DNA of 64,000 nt from Pacificimonas pallii (lineage in GTDB: Bacteria; Pseudomonadota; Alphaproteobacteria; Sphingomonadales; Sphingomonadaceae), in the NCBI RefSeq assembly GCF_019204005.1, contig NZ_JAGSPA010000002.1:372001-436000 (forward strand). Direction: 5' to 3'. Made by a program: the position numbers and the translations under genes. Position 1 is the first letter of the stretch, and each line of letters starts with the position of its first letter. Under the pieces are notes generated by a model that did no database searches, had not been told where the DNA came from, and saw only the letters and a list, made by a program, of their open reading frames with translations. Positions 36,825-47,312 of the stretch are shown in pieces.

Positions 36825-36991
36825 GGCGGCGGAAAGCTGCACGCCAGCCGAACTGCTCTCTTTCCCCTGGATGTGCATGGTGAAAGGCGCGGCTAACCAA
36901 GGATATCTTATCCCGCGCCGGGCCATTCTGCCGATACTCCCCATGCTGACGGGTGTGAAAGCGGACGCTTTTGGCTAGGGTCGCGACAACC

Positions 36992-38005
36992 ATGAGCGAT
37001 ATGAAATCTGACAAGCGAAACCCGCGGCTTTCGTCAGTGCTGTCAAAGGCGGCCGCCGCAGAGGTGACGGTGACGTCCATGACGGCCCTGTCCGGCGGGG
37101 CGGCGTCCATGAGTTATCTTGTTGAGACGGAGCGTGATGGCGGGCCATGGCCGCTGGTGCTGCAGGTTTCCTCCGGCGATGAAACTGGCGATCCATCGCG
37201 GACGATGTCACGCGCGGTGCAGGCGGCACTGCAGCAACGCGCAGCGAATGCGGGCATGCGCGTGCCGGCGATCGTCGCGGTCCTGGAACCTGAGGATGGG
37301 CTGGGCGACGGTTTCGTCATGGAATTCGTGAGCGGGGAAACACTGGCCCCGCGCTATTTGCGCAAGCCCGAATTCGCGGCGGCGCGGGAACGGCTGACGA
37401 CGGACACGGCACAGGCGCTCGCGCAGCTACATGGTATCGCGCGCCTTGAATTCGAAGGGCTGGGCCTGCCTGTCCTCGACGGACCGGCACAGCTCGGCCA
37501 TCTGCGCGATGTGTACGACAGTCTCGGCGGCGGCGTACCGGTTTTCGAGATGGCGTTCGCACGCCTGAAGGATCGCCTGCCGCCATGTAAGGCGCCGGTT
37601 CTGGTGCACGGCGATTTCCGTTCGGGAAATTTCATCGTCGGCAAGGACGGTCTGAGGTCGGTGCTGGACTGGGAGCTGGCACATATTGGCGATCCGCTTT
37701 TGGACATTGGATGGCTGTCGACGAACACGTGGCGTTTCGGGAACTGGCAAAAGCCGGTCGGCGGCTTTGGGCAGCGCGAGGCCTTTTACACCGCCTATGA
37801 AGCCGCGGGCGGGCGGCCGGTCGACCTGCGGACCGCGCTTGCGTTTGAAATGCTGGGATCGCTGCGCTGGGGTGTCATGTGCATGCAGATGGCGGCCGCG
37901 CATTTGAACGGAACGGCGCAAAGCGTCGAGCGGGCGGCGATCGGTCGGCGCGTTTCGGAAACGGAAGCGGATCTGATCCATATCATGAAACATGGGAGTG
38001 TCTGA
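36992..38005 (+). CDS. Phosphotransferase family protein (aminoglycoside phosphotransferase fold)
   Basis: A 337-residue protein kinase-like fold of the APH/choline-kinase family. The catalytic loop is VLVHGDFRSGNFIV and the metal site is SVLDWELAHIGDPLLDIGW. It is the type often found with acyl-CoA dehydrogenases (ACAD10/11-like) rather than with drug resistance, and the following DUF6285 gene supports that. The substrate is unknown. ATG 36992 (MSDMKSDKRN) is preferred to a TTG at 36971. Confidence 0.8.
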   Translation: MSDMKSDKRNPRLSSVLSKAAAAEVTVTSMTALSGGAASMSYLVETERDGGPWPLVLQVSSGDETGDPSRTMSRAVQAALQQRAANAGMRVPAIVAVLEPEDGLGDGFVMEFVSGETLAPRYLRKPEFAAARERLTTDTAQALAQLHGIARLEFEGLGLPVLDGPAQLGHLRDVYDSLGGGVPVFEMAFARLKDRLPPCKAPVLVHGDFRSGNFIVGKDGLRSVLDWELAHIGDPLLDIGWLSTNTWRFGNWQKPVGGFGQREAFYTAYEAAGGRPVDLRTALAFEMLGSLRWGVMCMQMAAAHLNGTAQSVERAAIGRRVSETEADLIHIMKHGSV

Positions 38006-38006
38006 C

Positions 38007-38366
38007 ATGGCAGGGCCGGTTTCCATCGCCGACCTTGCGGAGTCGGTGTCGATGTATCTGGACGAGATCGCGCCCGGCCTGTCGGGGCGGCAAGCCTTTC
38101 ACGGGAAGGTGGCCCGCAATGTGCTGGCGATCATCGCCAGGGAGGCGCGGGCGGTCTCGCTCGCCGCGGAAGGCGACTGGTATGCGGCGCGGACCGGTGC
38201 GACGGGCGAGGCGGCACGGCGCGAATATTGCCGCCTGATCCGCAGCGGCGATGTCGATCCCTTCGATGACGGACTGGTCGCGCGGATGTCCACGTTCGTG
38301 GCGGCGCGGCTTGCCGTGGACAATCCCGGATTTTCGACGCTGGCGCGTTTGCAGGAGACAGAGTGA
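38007..38366 (+). CDS. DUF6285 domain protein
   Basis: A 119-residue soluble, mainly helical protein: SIADLAESVSMYLDEIAPGLSGRQAFHGKVARNVLAIIAREARA, then EAARREYCRLIRSGDVDPFDDGLVARMSTFVAARLAVDNPGF. I recognise the DUF6285 pattern, a family usually next to phosphotransferase-fold proteins. It starts one base after the preceding stop codon and its own stop overlaps the next ATG, so the three genes form an operon. Confidence 0.75.
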   Translation: MAGPVSIADLAESVSMYLDEIAPGLSGRQAFHGKVARNVLAIIAREARAVSLAAEGDWYAARTGATGEAARREYCRLIRSGDVDPFDDGLVARMSTFVAARLAVDNPGFSTLARLQETE

Positions 38367-38791
38367 TGAAGACGATCGACAGGAGCATCGATCCGACGGC
38401 GGATCAGGTCCGGGCATTGCGGGACAGTGACGTTTCCGGACCCGTGGTGATGGTCAACATGCTGAAATTCCGGGACCGGGCGGATTATCCAGAAGATTTT
38501 ACGGGTGACCGCGACCTGTCGGGCAGGGAGGCCTATGCGCGTTATCAGCACGCCTTTACGGTGACCGTCGGAGAGACGTCGAAGGCCGAGGTTCTTTATG
38601 AAGGGCCGGTCCAGCAGGTCTTTATCGGCAGGGAAGGCGCGGCGGAGACCGACTGGGACGCGATGCTGATCGTCCGCTACCCGGACAAAGCGAACTTTCT
38701 TGGCATGATGGCGAATGAAGAATACCGCGCCGCGCTGGTGCACCGATATGCCGGTCTGCGGCGCACCGTGCTGCTGCAATGCGGCGGCTAG
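38366..38791 (+). CDS. DUF1330 domain protein
   Basis: A 141-residue ferredoxin-like (dimeric alpha-beta barrel) protein: GPVVMVNMLKFRDRADYP, GREAYARYQHAFTVTVGETSKAEVLYEGPVQQVFIG, WDAMLIVRYPDKANFLGMMANEEYRAALVHRYAGL. The PDKANFLxMMxxxEY segment is typical of DUF1330. No function is established. ATG 38366 (TGATG overlap) is preferred over GTG 38363. Confidence 0.8.
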   Translation: MKTIDRSIDPTADQVRALRDSDVSGPVVMVNMLKFRDRADYPEDFTGDRDLSGREAYARYQHAFTVTVGETSKAEVLYEGPVQQVFIGREGAAETDWDAMLIVRYPDKANFLGMMANEEYRAALVHRYAGLRRTVLLQCGG

Positions 38792-38903
38792 GCGTCTGGT
38801 CCGGGACCGTCTGACCGGAGGCGGATTTCCAGGCTGCGGGCCGCGCGTCTGAGGGCGGCATGTGGTGCTTCCGCGTCGCTTTGTCGGTTGCGGTCGCGCG
38901 GTC

Positions 38904-38935
38904 TTGGCGTAAAGACGGCCACGAGCACATATAAT
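38904..38935 (+). promoter_or_regulatory. Candidate sdh promoter
   Basis: A perfect TATAAT (38930-38935) lies 37 bases upstream of sdhC. The nearest -35 match TTGGCG (38904-38909) gives a 20-base spacer, longer than optimal. The rest of the 181-base gap holds nothing else I can name. Confidence 0.35.
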
Positions 38936-38972
38936 CATTGATGATAGCAGTAGTTGTAAGGGACGTTTGAAC

Positions 38973-39377
38973 ATGGCGACACGGCCGCAGGTAGGCGGAG
39001 GCGGGAGACCGCTTTCCCCGCATCTTTCGATCTGGCGCTGGCGCATCCATACGGTGACGTCGATCGTTCACCGGATCACCGGCGATGGGCTGGCGATCGT
39101 GGGCGGCGTTTTGTTTACATGGTGGCTGGTCGCGGCGGCAAGCGGGCCGGAAGCCTATCAGACCTTTCTGTCGGTCGCGACGGGGCCTGTAGGGCTGATC
39201 GTCGGGATCGGCCTGACCTGGGCGATGTTCCAACATGCCGCGTCGGGTATCCGTCACCTCGCCATGGACACCGGTGCGGGCTACGGACTTGAGATTTCCA
39301 AGACGACGGCGACACTGACCTGGGTCGCCTCCCTCCTTCTGACGGGCCTGCTCTGGGCCTTCATCCTGCTGCGTTAA
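38973..39377 (+). CDS. sdhC: Succinate dehydrogenase cytochrome b556 subunit
   Basis: A 134-residue membrane anchor of complex II with three helices. PLSPHLSIWRWRIHTVTSIVHRITG is the quinone-site N-terminal motif and QHAASGIRHLAMDTG contains the haem-b ligand His. ATG 38973 is chosen (MATRPQVGGGG). Confidence 0.93.
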   Translation: MATRPQVGGGGRPLSPHLSIWRWRIHTVTSIVHRITGDGLAIVGGVLFTWWLVAAASGPEAYQTFLSVATGPVGLIVGIGLTWAMFQHAASGIRHLAMDTGAGYGLEISKTTATLTWVASLLLTGLLWAFILLR

Positions 39378-39391
39378 GGAAAGCTGAAGAC

Positions 39392-39775
39392 ATGGCTGTT
39401 GAAAGAGGAACTGCTCTTGGCCGCGTGCGCGGTCTTGGATCTGCAAAAGGCGGCGCGCACCACTGGTGGGTGCAACGCCTGACGGCGGTCTCGAATCTGC
39501 TGCTGCTGACGTGGTTCGTCGCGTCGCTGGTCAGCCTGCCGACACTCGACTATTTCACGATGAGCGAATGGCTGTCGCAGCCGCTGGTCGCCGTACCCAT
39601 GGCGCTGTTGATCCTTAGCGTTTTCTATCATTTGCGCCTCGGCCTTCAGGTCGTGGTGGAGGATTATGTCGACGGTGGTGCGCGCATTGCGCTGCTGCTG
39701 TTCATTTCCGCCTTCGCCATTACCGGTGCGGCGCTTTCGCTCTTCTCTCTCTTCACCATCGCCTTTGGGGCGTAG
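39392..39775 (+). CDS. sdhD: Succinate dehydrogenase hydrophobic anchor subunit
   Basis: A 127-residue three-helix membrane protein: GAHHWWVQRLTAVSNLLLLTWFV at the first helix, FYHLRLGLQVVVEDYV (haem ligand His and quinone-site region), and a third helix at the C-terminus. It follows sdhC by 14 bases. Confidence 0.92.
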   Translation: MAVERGTALGRVRGLGSAKGGAHHWWVQRLTAVSNLLLLTWFVASLVSLPTLDYFTMSEWLSQPLVAVPMALLILSVFYHLRLGLQVVVEDYVDGGARIALLLFISAFAITGAALSLFSLFTIAFGA

Positions 39776-39784
39776 GGACACAAA

Positions 39785-41587
39785 ATGACTGCCAAGCTGA
39801 ACGAAGCCTACCCAATCACGGACCACACCTATGACGCCGTCGTTGTCGGCGCCGGTGGTTCGGGCCTGCGCGCCGCCATGGGGATCGCGGAAACCGGGCT
39901 GAAGACCGCCTGCATCACGAAGGTGTTTCCGACGCGTTCGCATACCGTTGCGGCGCAGGGCGGCATTGCGGCTTCGCTGGGCAATATGGGGCCGGATCAC
40001 TGGACCTGGCACATGTACGATACGGTCAAGGGCTCCGACTGGCTCGGCGATCAGGATGCCATCGAGTATCTTTGTCGTGAAGCGCCCGCCGCGGTCTATG
40101 AGCTGGAACATTACGGTGTTCCGTTCAGCCGCACCGAAGAGGGCAAGATCTATCAGCGCGCCTTTGGCGGCATGACGCAGAATATGGGCGAAGGCCCCGC
40201 GGCGCAGCGTACCTGTGCCGCCGCCGACCGTACCGGCCACGCCATGCTGCACGCGCTCTACCAGCAATCGCTACGATATGACACTGATTTCTTTATCGAA
40301 TATTTCGCGCTCGACCTGATTATGGACGAAGATGGCACTTGCCGCGGCGTGATTGCGATGGATATGGAAACAGGCTTGATCCATCGGTTTCGGGCGCACA
40401 ACACCGTGCTGGCCACCGGCGGTTATGGCCGCGCCTATTTCAGCGCGACGTCCGCGCATACCTGCACGGGCGATGGCGGCGGCATGGTGCTGCGCGCCGG
40501 CCTTCCCATGCAGGATATGGAGTTCGTGCAGTTCCACCCGACCGGCGTTTACGGTGCCGGTGTGCTGATCACGGAGGGTGCGCGCGGCGAGGGCGGCTAT
40601 CTGACCAATTCCGAAGGCGAGCGCTTCATGGAACGCTATGCGCCGTCCGCAAAGGATCTCGCGAGCCGCGATGTGGTGTCCCGCTCCATGGCGATGGAAA
40701 TGCGCGAAGGCCGCGGTGTCGGTTCCGAGGGTGACCATATCAACCTGCACCTCGACCATATCGATCCGGAGACTCTGGCGGAGCGCCTGCCGGGTATTTC
40801 GGAGACGGCGAAGATCTTCGCCGGTGTGGATGTCACCAAGGGTCCGATCCCGGTGACCCCGACCGTGCACTACAATATGGGCGGGATTCCGACGAATTAT
40901 CACGGTGAAGTCGTCACCAAAAAAGATGGCGACCCTGATTCGGTGGTTCCCGGCCTGTTCGCCGTGGGTGAAGCGGGCTGCGTTTCCGTGCACGGCGCCA
41001 ACCGGCTCGGCTCGAACAGCCTGATCGATCTGGTTGTCTTCGGCCGCGGGGCCGCGCATCGTATTCAGGAAATCACGAAGCCCGGAACGAAGCACGGCGA
41101 TATCAACGCGAGTGCCGATGAAAAGGCACTGACACGCCTCGACGGTTTCCGTCACGCGAAGGGCGGCTCACCCACTGCGGAAGTGCGCCTGGCGATGCAG
41201 AAAACCATGCAGTCGAACTGCGCCGTGTTCCGGACATCGGAAGTGCTGGATGAGGGCAAGGCGAAAATCAACGCGGTGTATCAGCGTATGGCGGACCTTT
41301 CGATCACCGATCGTACGCTTGTCTGGAACACCGATCTCATCGAAACGCTGGAGCTCGACAATATGATCGGGCAGGCGGTGATGACGATGGACATGGCGGC
41401 GAACCGTACGGAAAGCCGCGGCGCGCACATGCACGAGGATTTCCCTGACCGGAACGATGCCGACTGGATGGCCCACTCGCTGGGCTGGTTCCGCGACGGC
41501 AGGACCGAGCTCGAGACGCGCCCGGTGCACAGCTATACGCTCTCTCAGGACATTGATTATATCAAGCCGAAGAAGCGCGTTTACTAA
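39785..41587 (+). CDS. sdhA: Succinate dehydrogenase flavoprotein subunit
   Basis: A 600-residue catalytic subunit oxidising succinate to fumarate. The FAD motif [12 protein letters not shown], the covalent-flavin His in [12 protein letters not shown], the active-site [21 protein letters not shown] and the catalytic Arg region are present; [18 protein letters not shown] is the conserved C-terminal part. No sdhB follows, so the iron-sulfur subunit must be encoded elsewhere. Confidence 0.97.
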   Translation: MTAKLNEAYPITDHTYDAVVVGAGGSGLRAAMGIAETGLKTACITKVFPTRSHTVAAQGGIAASLGNMGPDHWTWHMYDTVKGSDWLGDQDAIEYLCREAPAAVYELEHYGVPFSRTEEGKIYQRAFGGMTQNMGEGPAAQRTCAAADRTGHAMLHALYQQSLRYDTDFFIEYFALDLIMDEDGTCRGVIAMDMETGLIHRFRAHNTVLATGGYGRAYFSATSAHTCTGDGGGMVLRAGLPMQDMEFVQFHPTGVYGAGVLITEGARGEGGYLTNSEGERFMERYAPSAKDLASRDVVSRSMAMEMREGRGVGSEGDHINLHLDHIDPETLAERLPGISETAKIFAGVDVTKGPIPVTPTVHYNMGGIPTNYHGEVVTKKDGDPDSVVPGLFAVGEAGCVSVHGANRLGSNSLIDLVVFGRGAAHRIQEITKPGTKHGDINASADEKALTRLDGFRHAKGGSPTAEVRLAMQKTMQSNCAVFRTSEVLDEGKAKINAVYQRMADLSITDRTLVWNTDLIETLELDNMIGQAVMTMDMAANRTESRGAHMHEDFPDRNDADWMAHSLGWFRDGRTELETRPVHSYTLSQDIDYIKPKKRVY

Positions 41588-41663
41588 TAGCTGGCTGAAC
41601 TGTCTTTCGGGATGATCGGTTTTGCTGATGCGGCGCGGCGGAAAGGCCGCTCGCCTTGCGTCG

Positions 41664-42212
41664 CTAATCACCGCTATCGTCTGGCGGGGCTTCGTATACG
41701 GGCAATGTGCACCCCTTGTGAACAGCATGACCTTTCAGATAGGATCGGCGCGCGACGCCCGCGATGACGGCCGCGCGGTATTCCCGCTCTTTTTTCGCGC
41801 TGCCGGAGATCTCGCGAACCACGCCGCGAAATGGGATCAACAGTCCCGCCCCGACACGGCCGGCAAGCCCAAGTGCGGCATCGCGGCGTTTCTTGGCATC
41901 GCTATTTTCCTGCGGGACCAGATCGTAATCCGGGCCAAGGACCTGCTCTAGCTGGCCAATCTCCGATGAGAGGCGCGCACAGCTGACGGTTTCGGGCAGG
42001 CGATAGGGTTCCTCCAGAATGCGCATCAGCGCGGCGTCGATACGCGGACGCATGATGCCCACATCGGTAAGCGGCTGCATCGCCGCATCGCGAGCGATCT
42101 CGCCCGTGGAGCGGTCGCGGGCCGTGCGGCTGACGGCACAGGCCGACAATGCCGACATCAAAAGGGCACTCGAAGCGAGTGCGGCGAGTGCCCTGTGTGA
42201 TGTCCGTGTCAG
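41664..42212 (-). CDS. Unrecognised lipoprotein, probable CTG start overlapping gltA
   Basis: I do not recognise the family. The body has paired Cys ([17 protein letters not shown] and KGCTLPV) and a Gly/Ala-rich hydrophobic stretch ([16 protein letters not shown]). Conventional starts at 42158 (ATG) or 42161 (TTG) give only MSALSAC before the lipobox Cys, too short for export. The same frame read from CTG 42212 gives a full lipoprotein signal: TRTSHR, hydrophobic [13 protein letters not shown], then LSAC. That CTG overlaps the gltA TGA as CTGA, with GGAAAAG upstream. The product would be 182 residues and coupled to gltA. Confidence 0.65.
   Translation of the reverse strand: MTRTSHRALAALASSALLMSALSACAVSRTARDRSTGEIARDAAMQPLTDVGIMRPRIDAALMRILEEPYRLPETVSCARLSSEIGQLEQVLGPDYDLVPQENSDAKKRRDAALGLAGRVGAGLLIPFRGVVREISGSAKKEREYRAAVIAGVARRSYLKGHAVHKGCTLPVYEAPPDDSGD
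42163..42194 (-). terminator. Hairpin just after gltA, possible terminator/attenuator
   Basis: On the gltA strand AGGGCACTCG (42194-42185) pairs perfectly with CGAGTGCCCT (42172-42163), followed by TTTG. A shorter alternative uses CACTCG (42181-42176) with CGAGTG. It sits 14 bases after the gltA stop and inside the proposed signal-peptide coding region of the next gene. The T tract is short. Confidence 0.4.
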
Positions 42213-43495
42213 CGCTTTTCCAGCGGCAGATATTCGCGCTGCACCGGGCCTGTATAGAGCTGCCGGGGCCGGCCGATACGCTGATCGGGATCCTCGATCA
42301 TCTCATTCCACTGCGCGACCCAGCCGACAGTGCGTGCCAGCGCGAACAGCGCGGTGAACATCGACGTCGGAAATCCGATCGCGCTCAGGATGATACCGGA
42401 ATAGAAGTCGACGTTCGGGAACAGCTTCTTCTCGATGAAATAATCATCGTTAAGCGCCATTTCCTCAAGTTCCAGCGCCACGTCGAAGACGGGATCGTCG
42501 ACGCCCAGCGAGCCCAGCACCTCGCGCACCGTCTTGCGCATGACCGTCGCACGCGGATCGTGGTTCTTGTACACACGGTGGCCAAAGCCCATCAGGCGGA
42601 ACGGATCGTTCTTGTCCTTCGCACGCTCGATATAGCCGGGAATCGCGGACGGATGGCCGATCTCCTTCAGCATGTTGAGCGCGGCTTCGTTGGCGCCGCC
42701 ATGGGCGGGACCCCACAGGCAGGCGATGCCCGCAGCGATGCAGGCGAACGGATTCGCGCCCGAAGAACCCGCCAGACGGACCGTCGAGGTCGACGCGTTC
42801 TGTTCGTGATCGGCGTGCAGGATGAAAATGCGATCCAGCGCGCGCTCGACGACCGGATTCACTTCGTAAGGCTCGGCCGGAACGCCGAACGTCATTTTCA
42901 GGAAATTACCTGTGTAGCTGAGCGAATTATCGGGATACAGCGTCGGCTGGCCAACGGCATATTTGAATGCCATCGCGGCGATTGTCGGCATCTTTGCAAT
43001 CAGGCGATGCGAGGCGATCGTGCGCTGCTCGGGATCCTTTATATCGGTGGAGTCGTGATAAAAGGCCGACATGGAGCCGACGACGCCGCACATGATGGCC
43101 ATCGGGTGCGCGTCGCGGCGGAAACCGCGATAAAGCTCGCGCAGCTGCTCATGCACCATCGTATGGAGCGTGATCGTCCGGGTGAAGTCGTCATAATCGT
43201 CCGGCGTCGGCAGTTCGCCGTTCAGGAGCAGATAAGCCACCTCCATGAACGAGGAATCCTCGGCCAGATCCTCAATGGAATAGCCGCGATGCAGCAGAAT
43301 GCCCTCTTCACCGTCAATATAGGTGAGCTTCGATTCGCATGAGGCAGTCGATGTGAAGCCGGGATCGTAGGTGAAGCGGCCAGACTGGCCGTACAGCTTG
43401 CGGATGTCGACGACGTCGGGACCGATGGTGCCTTTATGAACCGGAAATTCCACCTTGGTTTCACCAAGGTCCAGCGTTGCGGTCTTCTCGCTCAT
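42209..43495 (-). CDS. gltA: Citrate synthase
   Basis: A 428-residue type II (hexameric, bacterial) citrate synthase condensing acetyl-CoA and oxaloacetate. Catalytic residues sit in [21 protein letters not shown] and [10 protein letters not shown] (His), [14 protein letters not shown] (His), and [13 protein letters not shown] (Asp/Glu region). The start at 43495 ([12 protein letters not shown]) is preferred over the longer frame. It is 28 bases after gltX on the minus strand and its stop overlaps the CTG of the lipoprotein gene. Confidence 0.97.
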   Translation of the reverse strand: MSEKTATLDLGETKVEFPVHKGTIGPDVVDIRKLYGQSGRFTYDPGFTSTASCESKLTYIDGEEGILLHRGYSIEDLAEDSSFMEVAYLLLNGELPTPDDYDDFTRTITLHTMVHEQLRELYRGFRRDAHPMAIMCGVVGSMSAFYHDSTDIKDPEQRTIASHRLIAKMPTIAAMAFKYAVGQPTLYPDNSLSYTGNFLKMTFGVPAEPYEVNPVVERALDRIFILHADHEQNASTSTVRLAGSSGANPFACIAAGIACLWGPAHGGANEAALNMLKEIGHPSAIPGYIERAKDKNDPFRLMGFGHRVYKNHDPRATVMRKTVREVLGSLGVDDPVFDVALELEEMALNDDYFIEKKLFPNVDFYSGIILSAIGFPTSMFTALFALARTVGWVAQWNEMIEDPDQRIGRPRQLYTGPVQREYLPLEKR

Positions 43496-43523
43496 ACTTA
43501 CTCCGTTCAGTTCGTGCGGCCGT

Positions 43524-44948
43524 TCAGGACAGCCGATCGTCAATCCGTGCGAGACTTTCCTCGCGGCCAAGTAGTTCCAGAACCTCAAACACGCCCGGCG
43601 ATTGTGTCCGCCCGGTCAGCGCCGCCCGCAGTGGCTGCGCCACCTTGCCGAGACCGACAGCCTCCGCTTCAGCCAGCGTCCGCAGCCGGTCGCCAAGAGG
43701 TTCCGTTTTCCATTCGTCCGCTTCGGAAAGAGCCTGACGGGCCTTCCCAAGCAAGACGCCTGCGTCCTTCTCTAGCACTCCTGCGGCCTTCTCGTCGAGA
43801 TTTAAGGGGCGGGTGCGAAACAGAAACAGCGCGCCATCGGCCAATTCATTGATATTTTTGGACCTTGGCTTCAGTTCGGGTATTGTGCGTAGCAGCAATT
43901 CGCGGTCGGTTTCGGTGAGTTCGCGGCCCAGCGCAGCGCAAATGATAGGTTCGACGATCCCTGTAAGCCGCGCATCATCGGCTTCGCGCAAATAATGCGC
44001 GTTCAGGTTTTCCAGCTTCTTGGTGTCGAAACGGGCGGCATTGCGGCCAATATCGCCGAGTTCGAATATTTCAATCGCGCGCTGGCGGTCGACAATGTCT
44101 TCGTCGCCGTGCCCCCAGCCCAGCCGCAGCAGGTAATTTTCCAGCGCTTCGGGCAGAATGCCCATGTCGCGATAGGCTTCCACCCCAAGCGCGCCATGGC
44201 GCTTTGACAGCTTCGCGCCGTCAGATCCATGGATCAGCGGGACATGTGCCCATGTCGGCAATGCCCAGCCCATCGCGTCGATAATCACCTTCTGGCGAAA
44301 CGCGTTATTGAGATGATCGTCGCCGCGGATTAGATGCGTGACGCCCATATCATGATCGTCCACGACGACCGCGAGCATATAGGTCGGAGTGCCATCCGAC
44401 CGCAGCAGAATGAAATCGTCGAGTTCCGAATTGGGAACGACGACCGTGCCTTGCACGGCGTCATCGATCGTGGTTTCGCCGTCCCTGGGTGCCTTGATCC
44501 GCACAGTATAGGGTGCGCCGTCCGGGGCTTCCGACGCATCGCGATCACGCCAGCGGCCATCATAGCGGATCGGGCGTTTTTCAGCCTTTGCGACCTCACG
44601 CATTTCGGTGAGCTCTTCAGGTGTCGCGTAGCAGCGATAGGCGGCGCCCTTCTTCAGAAGGGCGTCCGCGACCTCGGCATGGCGATCGGCGCGGGCGGAC
44701 TGATAGATTTCCTCACCGTCCCAATCGAGGCCCAGCCAGCGCATCCCCGATAGAATCGCGGCAATGGCGTCATCGGTTGAGCGGGCCTTGTCCGTATCTT
44801 CGATACGCAGCGTGAACCTGCCACCATTCGCTTTTGCGAACAGATAGTTGAAGAGCGCAGTCCGCGCCCCGCCAATGTGCAGATACCCGGTCGGTGAAGG
44901 CGCAAAGCGCGTCACGATCTCGCGGGAGGCGTTGCCTCTTTCCATCAT
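43524..44948 (-). CDS. gltX: Glutamyl-tRNA synthetase
   Basis: A 474-residue class I synthetase. The HIGH motif appears as [21 protein letters not shown] (HIGG about 24-27) and KMSKS as [21 protein letters not shown] is typical. It makes Glu-tRNA and, with one copy visible, may also charge tRNA-Gln where GatCAB is used (inference). ATG 44948 follows AGGGGA. It diverges from comEC with 52 bases between starts. Confidence 0.96.
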   Translation of the reverse strand: MMERGNASREIVTRFAPSPTGYLHIGGARTALFNYLFAKANGGRFTLRIEDTDKARSTDDAIAAILSGMRWLGLDWDGEEIYQSARADRHAEVADALLKKGAAYRCYATPEELTEMREVAKAEKRPIRYDGRWRDRDASEAPDGAPYTVRIKAPRDGETTIDDAVQGTVVVPNSELDDFILLRSDGTPTYMLAVVVDDHDMGVTHLIRGDDHLNNAFRQKVIIDAMGWALPTWAHVPLIHGSDGAKLSKRHGALGVEAYRDMGILPEALENYLLRLGWGHGDEDIVDRQRAIEIFELGDIGRNAARFDTKKLENLNAHYLREADDARLTGIVEPIICAALGRELTETDRELLLRTIPELKPRSKNINELADGALFLFRTRPLNLDEKAAGVLEKDAGVLLGKARQALSEADEWKTEPLGDRLRTLAEAEAVGLGKVAQPLRAALTGRTQSPGVFEVLELLGREESLARIDDRLS

Positions 44949-45000
44949 ATCCCCTGAAGCTATTGTGACGCACCGACGGGTTGAGGGGGCCAGTGCAGAA

Positions 45001-47136
45001 ATGTCGTCTAGCAGCGCAGCCCGCCGCATTCAAACCCTTGCAGGCTGGCGCATATCCGGGCTTGAAAGCTGGCTGGCGGAGGAGCGCCACCAATTACCGC
45101 TGTTTATTCCCGTCTTTCTGGGCGCGGGCATTCTTTCCTGGTTCGCAATCGCGGGACCAGGCGGGTGGACGGCAGCGATATGCCTGGCCCTCGCCTTTGC
45201 GATGGCGGGGCTGCTTGCGGATGGCCTGATACGTCTTTCCGTGATGGCCGCGGGCATATTGTTCGCGCTGGGGGTCGCGCTGGTGTGGTTCCACGCGGGG
45301 CGTGTTTCCGCGCCGGTACTGGATGACAGCCGCTTTGGCGTGCAGCTGATTGGCGACGTGATCGCGGTCGAGCGCCTGCCGGCGCGGGAACGAACGCGGC
45401 TGCTGATCGCGCCGGATGATGACTTTCCGGCGGGGATGAGAATACGGATGTCGCTGCGGGGCGATGCACCCGACGGGATCGGGCCAGGCGCGCGGGTCGC
45501 TATGAAGGCGACCGTATCGCCGCCGCCCGGTCCGAGCGTTCCTGGCGGTTATCATTTCGCGCGCCGCGCCTGGTTTGAGGGCATCGGCGCGACGGGATAT
45601 GCGCTTGGCGGCATTGAGGTCGTGACGCCCGCGCCGCCGCCCGGCGGACTGTCGGCGCGGCTTGCGGAACTGCGCGCCAATATGACGCAGCGTCTGCAGG
45701 ACGGCGTCGGGGGCAGGGCAGGGGGCGTCGCGGCGGCTCTTGTCACAGGCGACAGGGGCGGCATTCAGCCGGAGGTCAGCGAGGCGATGCGTGACAGCGG
45801 GCTGGCGCACCTGATCGCGATCTCGGGACTGCATATTGGCGTTGTGGTTGGCGGAACGCTGTGGCTGGTACGACGCGCGCTGACGCTGTGGCCCTGGTTT
45901 GCGCTGCGCTACGATGCGCGATTGGCGGCCGCACTGGTCGCGGCGTTGATGGGCGTTGCTTATACGTTGATTGCGGGCGCGAGCGTGCCGACGGTTCGCG
46001 CCTGTATCGCGGTGCTGATTGTGCTCGTAGGCTTGTCGATCGGCCGGGAAGCGATCAGCTTGAGGCTGGTGGCCGCCGGGGCGACGGCCATCCTGATCTG
46101 GCGACCGGATTATGTGCTCAGCCCGAGTTTCCAGCTCAGCTTCGCCGCCGTGACGGGCATTGTCGCCTTGTACCAGTCGCCATGGGGACGGCGCTGGAGC
46201 GCGCCGGACGCGGACCGTCGCTGGCCCGCGAAAATGGCACGCGGCGCGCTGGCGCTGGTGTTGACCGGAATAGTCGCCGAGATCGCCATCGGGCCCATCG
46301 CGCTGTTCCATTTCAACCAGATGGGTCTTTACGGTGCGGGTGCCAATCTGATCGCGATCCCGCTGACAAGTTTTGTGATTATCCCGCTGCTGATGATGTC
46401 GGTTCTGACGGGTCCGTTCGGGCTGAGCGCAGGGCCGGATCGCGCGCTTGGCTGGACGCTCGACAGGCTTATCGACCTGGCCGAGGCGACATCGGCGCTG
46501 CCGGGGGCGGTCGCGATGCTGCCGGCGATGACGGGACTGGCGATGGTGCTGATCGTCGCGGGTGGACTATGGACGGCATTGTGGCAGGGACGCAGACGAT
46601 GGTTTGGTGTCTTGCCTGCTGGTATCGGTATCGTGTCGGCATTGCTGACGCCGCGTCCTGACCTGCTGGTCAGTCCGGATGGCACGCATCTGGCAATTAT
46701 CGACGGCAGCAGGATCGCGATGCTGCGACCGCGCGTCGGCGACTATTTGCAGGACATGTGGGGCGGCGCGGCGGGCGTGCGCACTCATGAGCGCATGGAG
46801 GAGCGGGCAGATACCGATTGCTCACGGGACGCGTGTCAGGTCCGGCTGGCGAGGGGCGGTCGCGACTGGAATATCCTGGCGACGCGAAGCCGCAACCTGA
46901 TTGGACGGGCGGAATTCGAGACCGCGTGCCGACGAAATGACATCGTGGTCAGCGCGCGGCGGCTGCCAGACTGGTGCCGGCCGCGCTGGCTGCGTCTTGG
47001 GCGGGCCGAACTGGAACGACTGGGTGCCGTTTCCATTGATCTGAAGGCAGGAGCGATAAGAAGCGCCGCCGCGGAGGACGGCGCGCACCCATGGTCGCGC
47101 CGCACTGCCAGCGATAAGGGTGAAACAGGCTCATGA
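45001..47136 (+). CDS. comEC: ComEC/Rec2 family DNA-uptake channel protein
   Basis: A 711-residue membrane protein: N-terminal helices (about 35-95), an OB-like DUF4131 region (about 100-215), then the Competence core with [38 protein letters not shown] and many helices ([39 protein letters not shown]). The C-terminal region (from about 580) is a soluble remnant; a complete metallo-beta-lactamase HxHxDH set is not visible. It forms the inner-membrane pore for transforming DNA. ATG 45001 is chosen; the upstream 51 residues overlap gltX antisense. Confidence 0.88.
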   Translation: MSSSSAARRIQTLAGWRISGLESWLAEERHQLPLFIPVFLGAGILSWFAIAGPGGWTAAICLALAFAMAGLLADGLIRLSVMAAGILFALGVALVWFHAGRVSAPVLDDSRFGVQLIGDVIAVERLPARERTRLLIAPDDDFPAGMRIRMSLRGDAPDGIGPGARVAMKATVSPPPGPSVPGGYHFARRAWFEGIGATGYALGGIEVVTPAPPPGGLSARLAELRANMTQRLQDGVGGRAGGVAAALVTGDRGGIQPEVSEAMRDSGLAHLIAISGLHIGVVVGGTLWLVRRALTLWPWFALRYDARLAAALVAALMGVAYTLIAGASVPTVRACIAVLIVLVGLSIGREAISLRLVAAGATAILIWRPDYVLSPSFQLSFAAVTGIVALYQSPWGRRWSAPDADRRWPAKMARGALALVLTGIVAEIAIGPIALFHFNQMGLYGAGANLIAIPLTSFVIIPLLMMSVLTGPFGLSAGPDRALGWTLDRLIDLAEATSALPGAVAMLPAMTGLAMVLIVAGGLWTALWQGRRRWFGVLPAGIGIVSALLTPRPDLLVSPDGTHLAIIDGSRIAMLRPRVGDYLQDMWGGAAGVRTHERMEERADTDCSRDACQVRLARGGRDWNILATRSRNLIGRAEFETACRRNDIVVSARRLPDWCRPRWLRLGRAELERLGAVSIDLKAGAIRSAAAEDGAHPWSRRTASDKGETGS

Positions 47137-47244
47137 TCCTCCCGGTCCGTGGTGCCCGTATGTCTTCTTCTCGCCAGCGCCGCCGACCTTTGGGACGCGC
47201 TTGCCCCTCTAGCGATGTTGCAGAAAAGCGGGCTTGTAGGCGCT

Positions 47245-47289
47245 AAAAATACAGCAGGGCCGATCATGCATGACGCACGACCGGCCCTG
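47245..47289 (-). terminator. Terminator of the 47-49 kb membrane-protein operon
   Basis: Minus-strand hairpin CAGGGCCG (47289-47282) / CGGCCCTG (47262-47255) with a 19-base loop, followed within six bases by TTTTT (47249-47245). It lies 24 bases past the last stop codon at 47313. Confidence 0.55.
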
Positions 47290-47312
47290 AACCGCATCTT
47301 CGTGTGAAGGGG

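Noticed and set aside
36992-38005. Aminoglycoside resistance gene
   Set aside because: The phosphotransferase fold is shared, but the DUF6285 neighbour and sequence type point to the acyl-CoA-associated branch rather than drug resistance.
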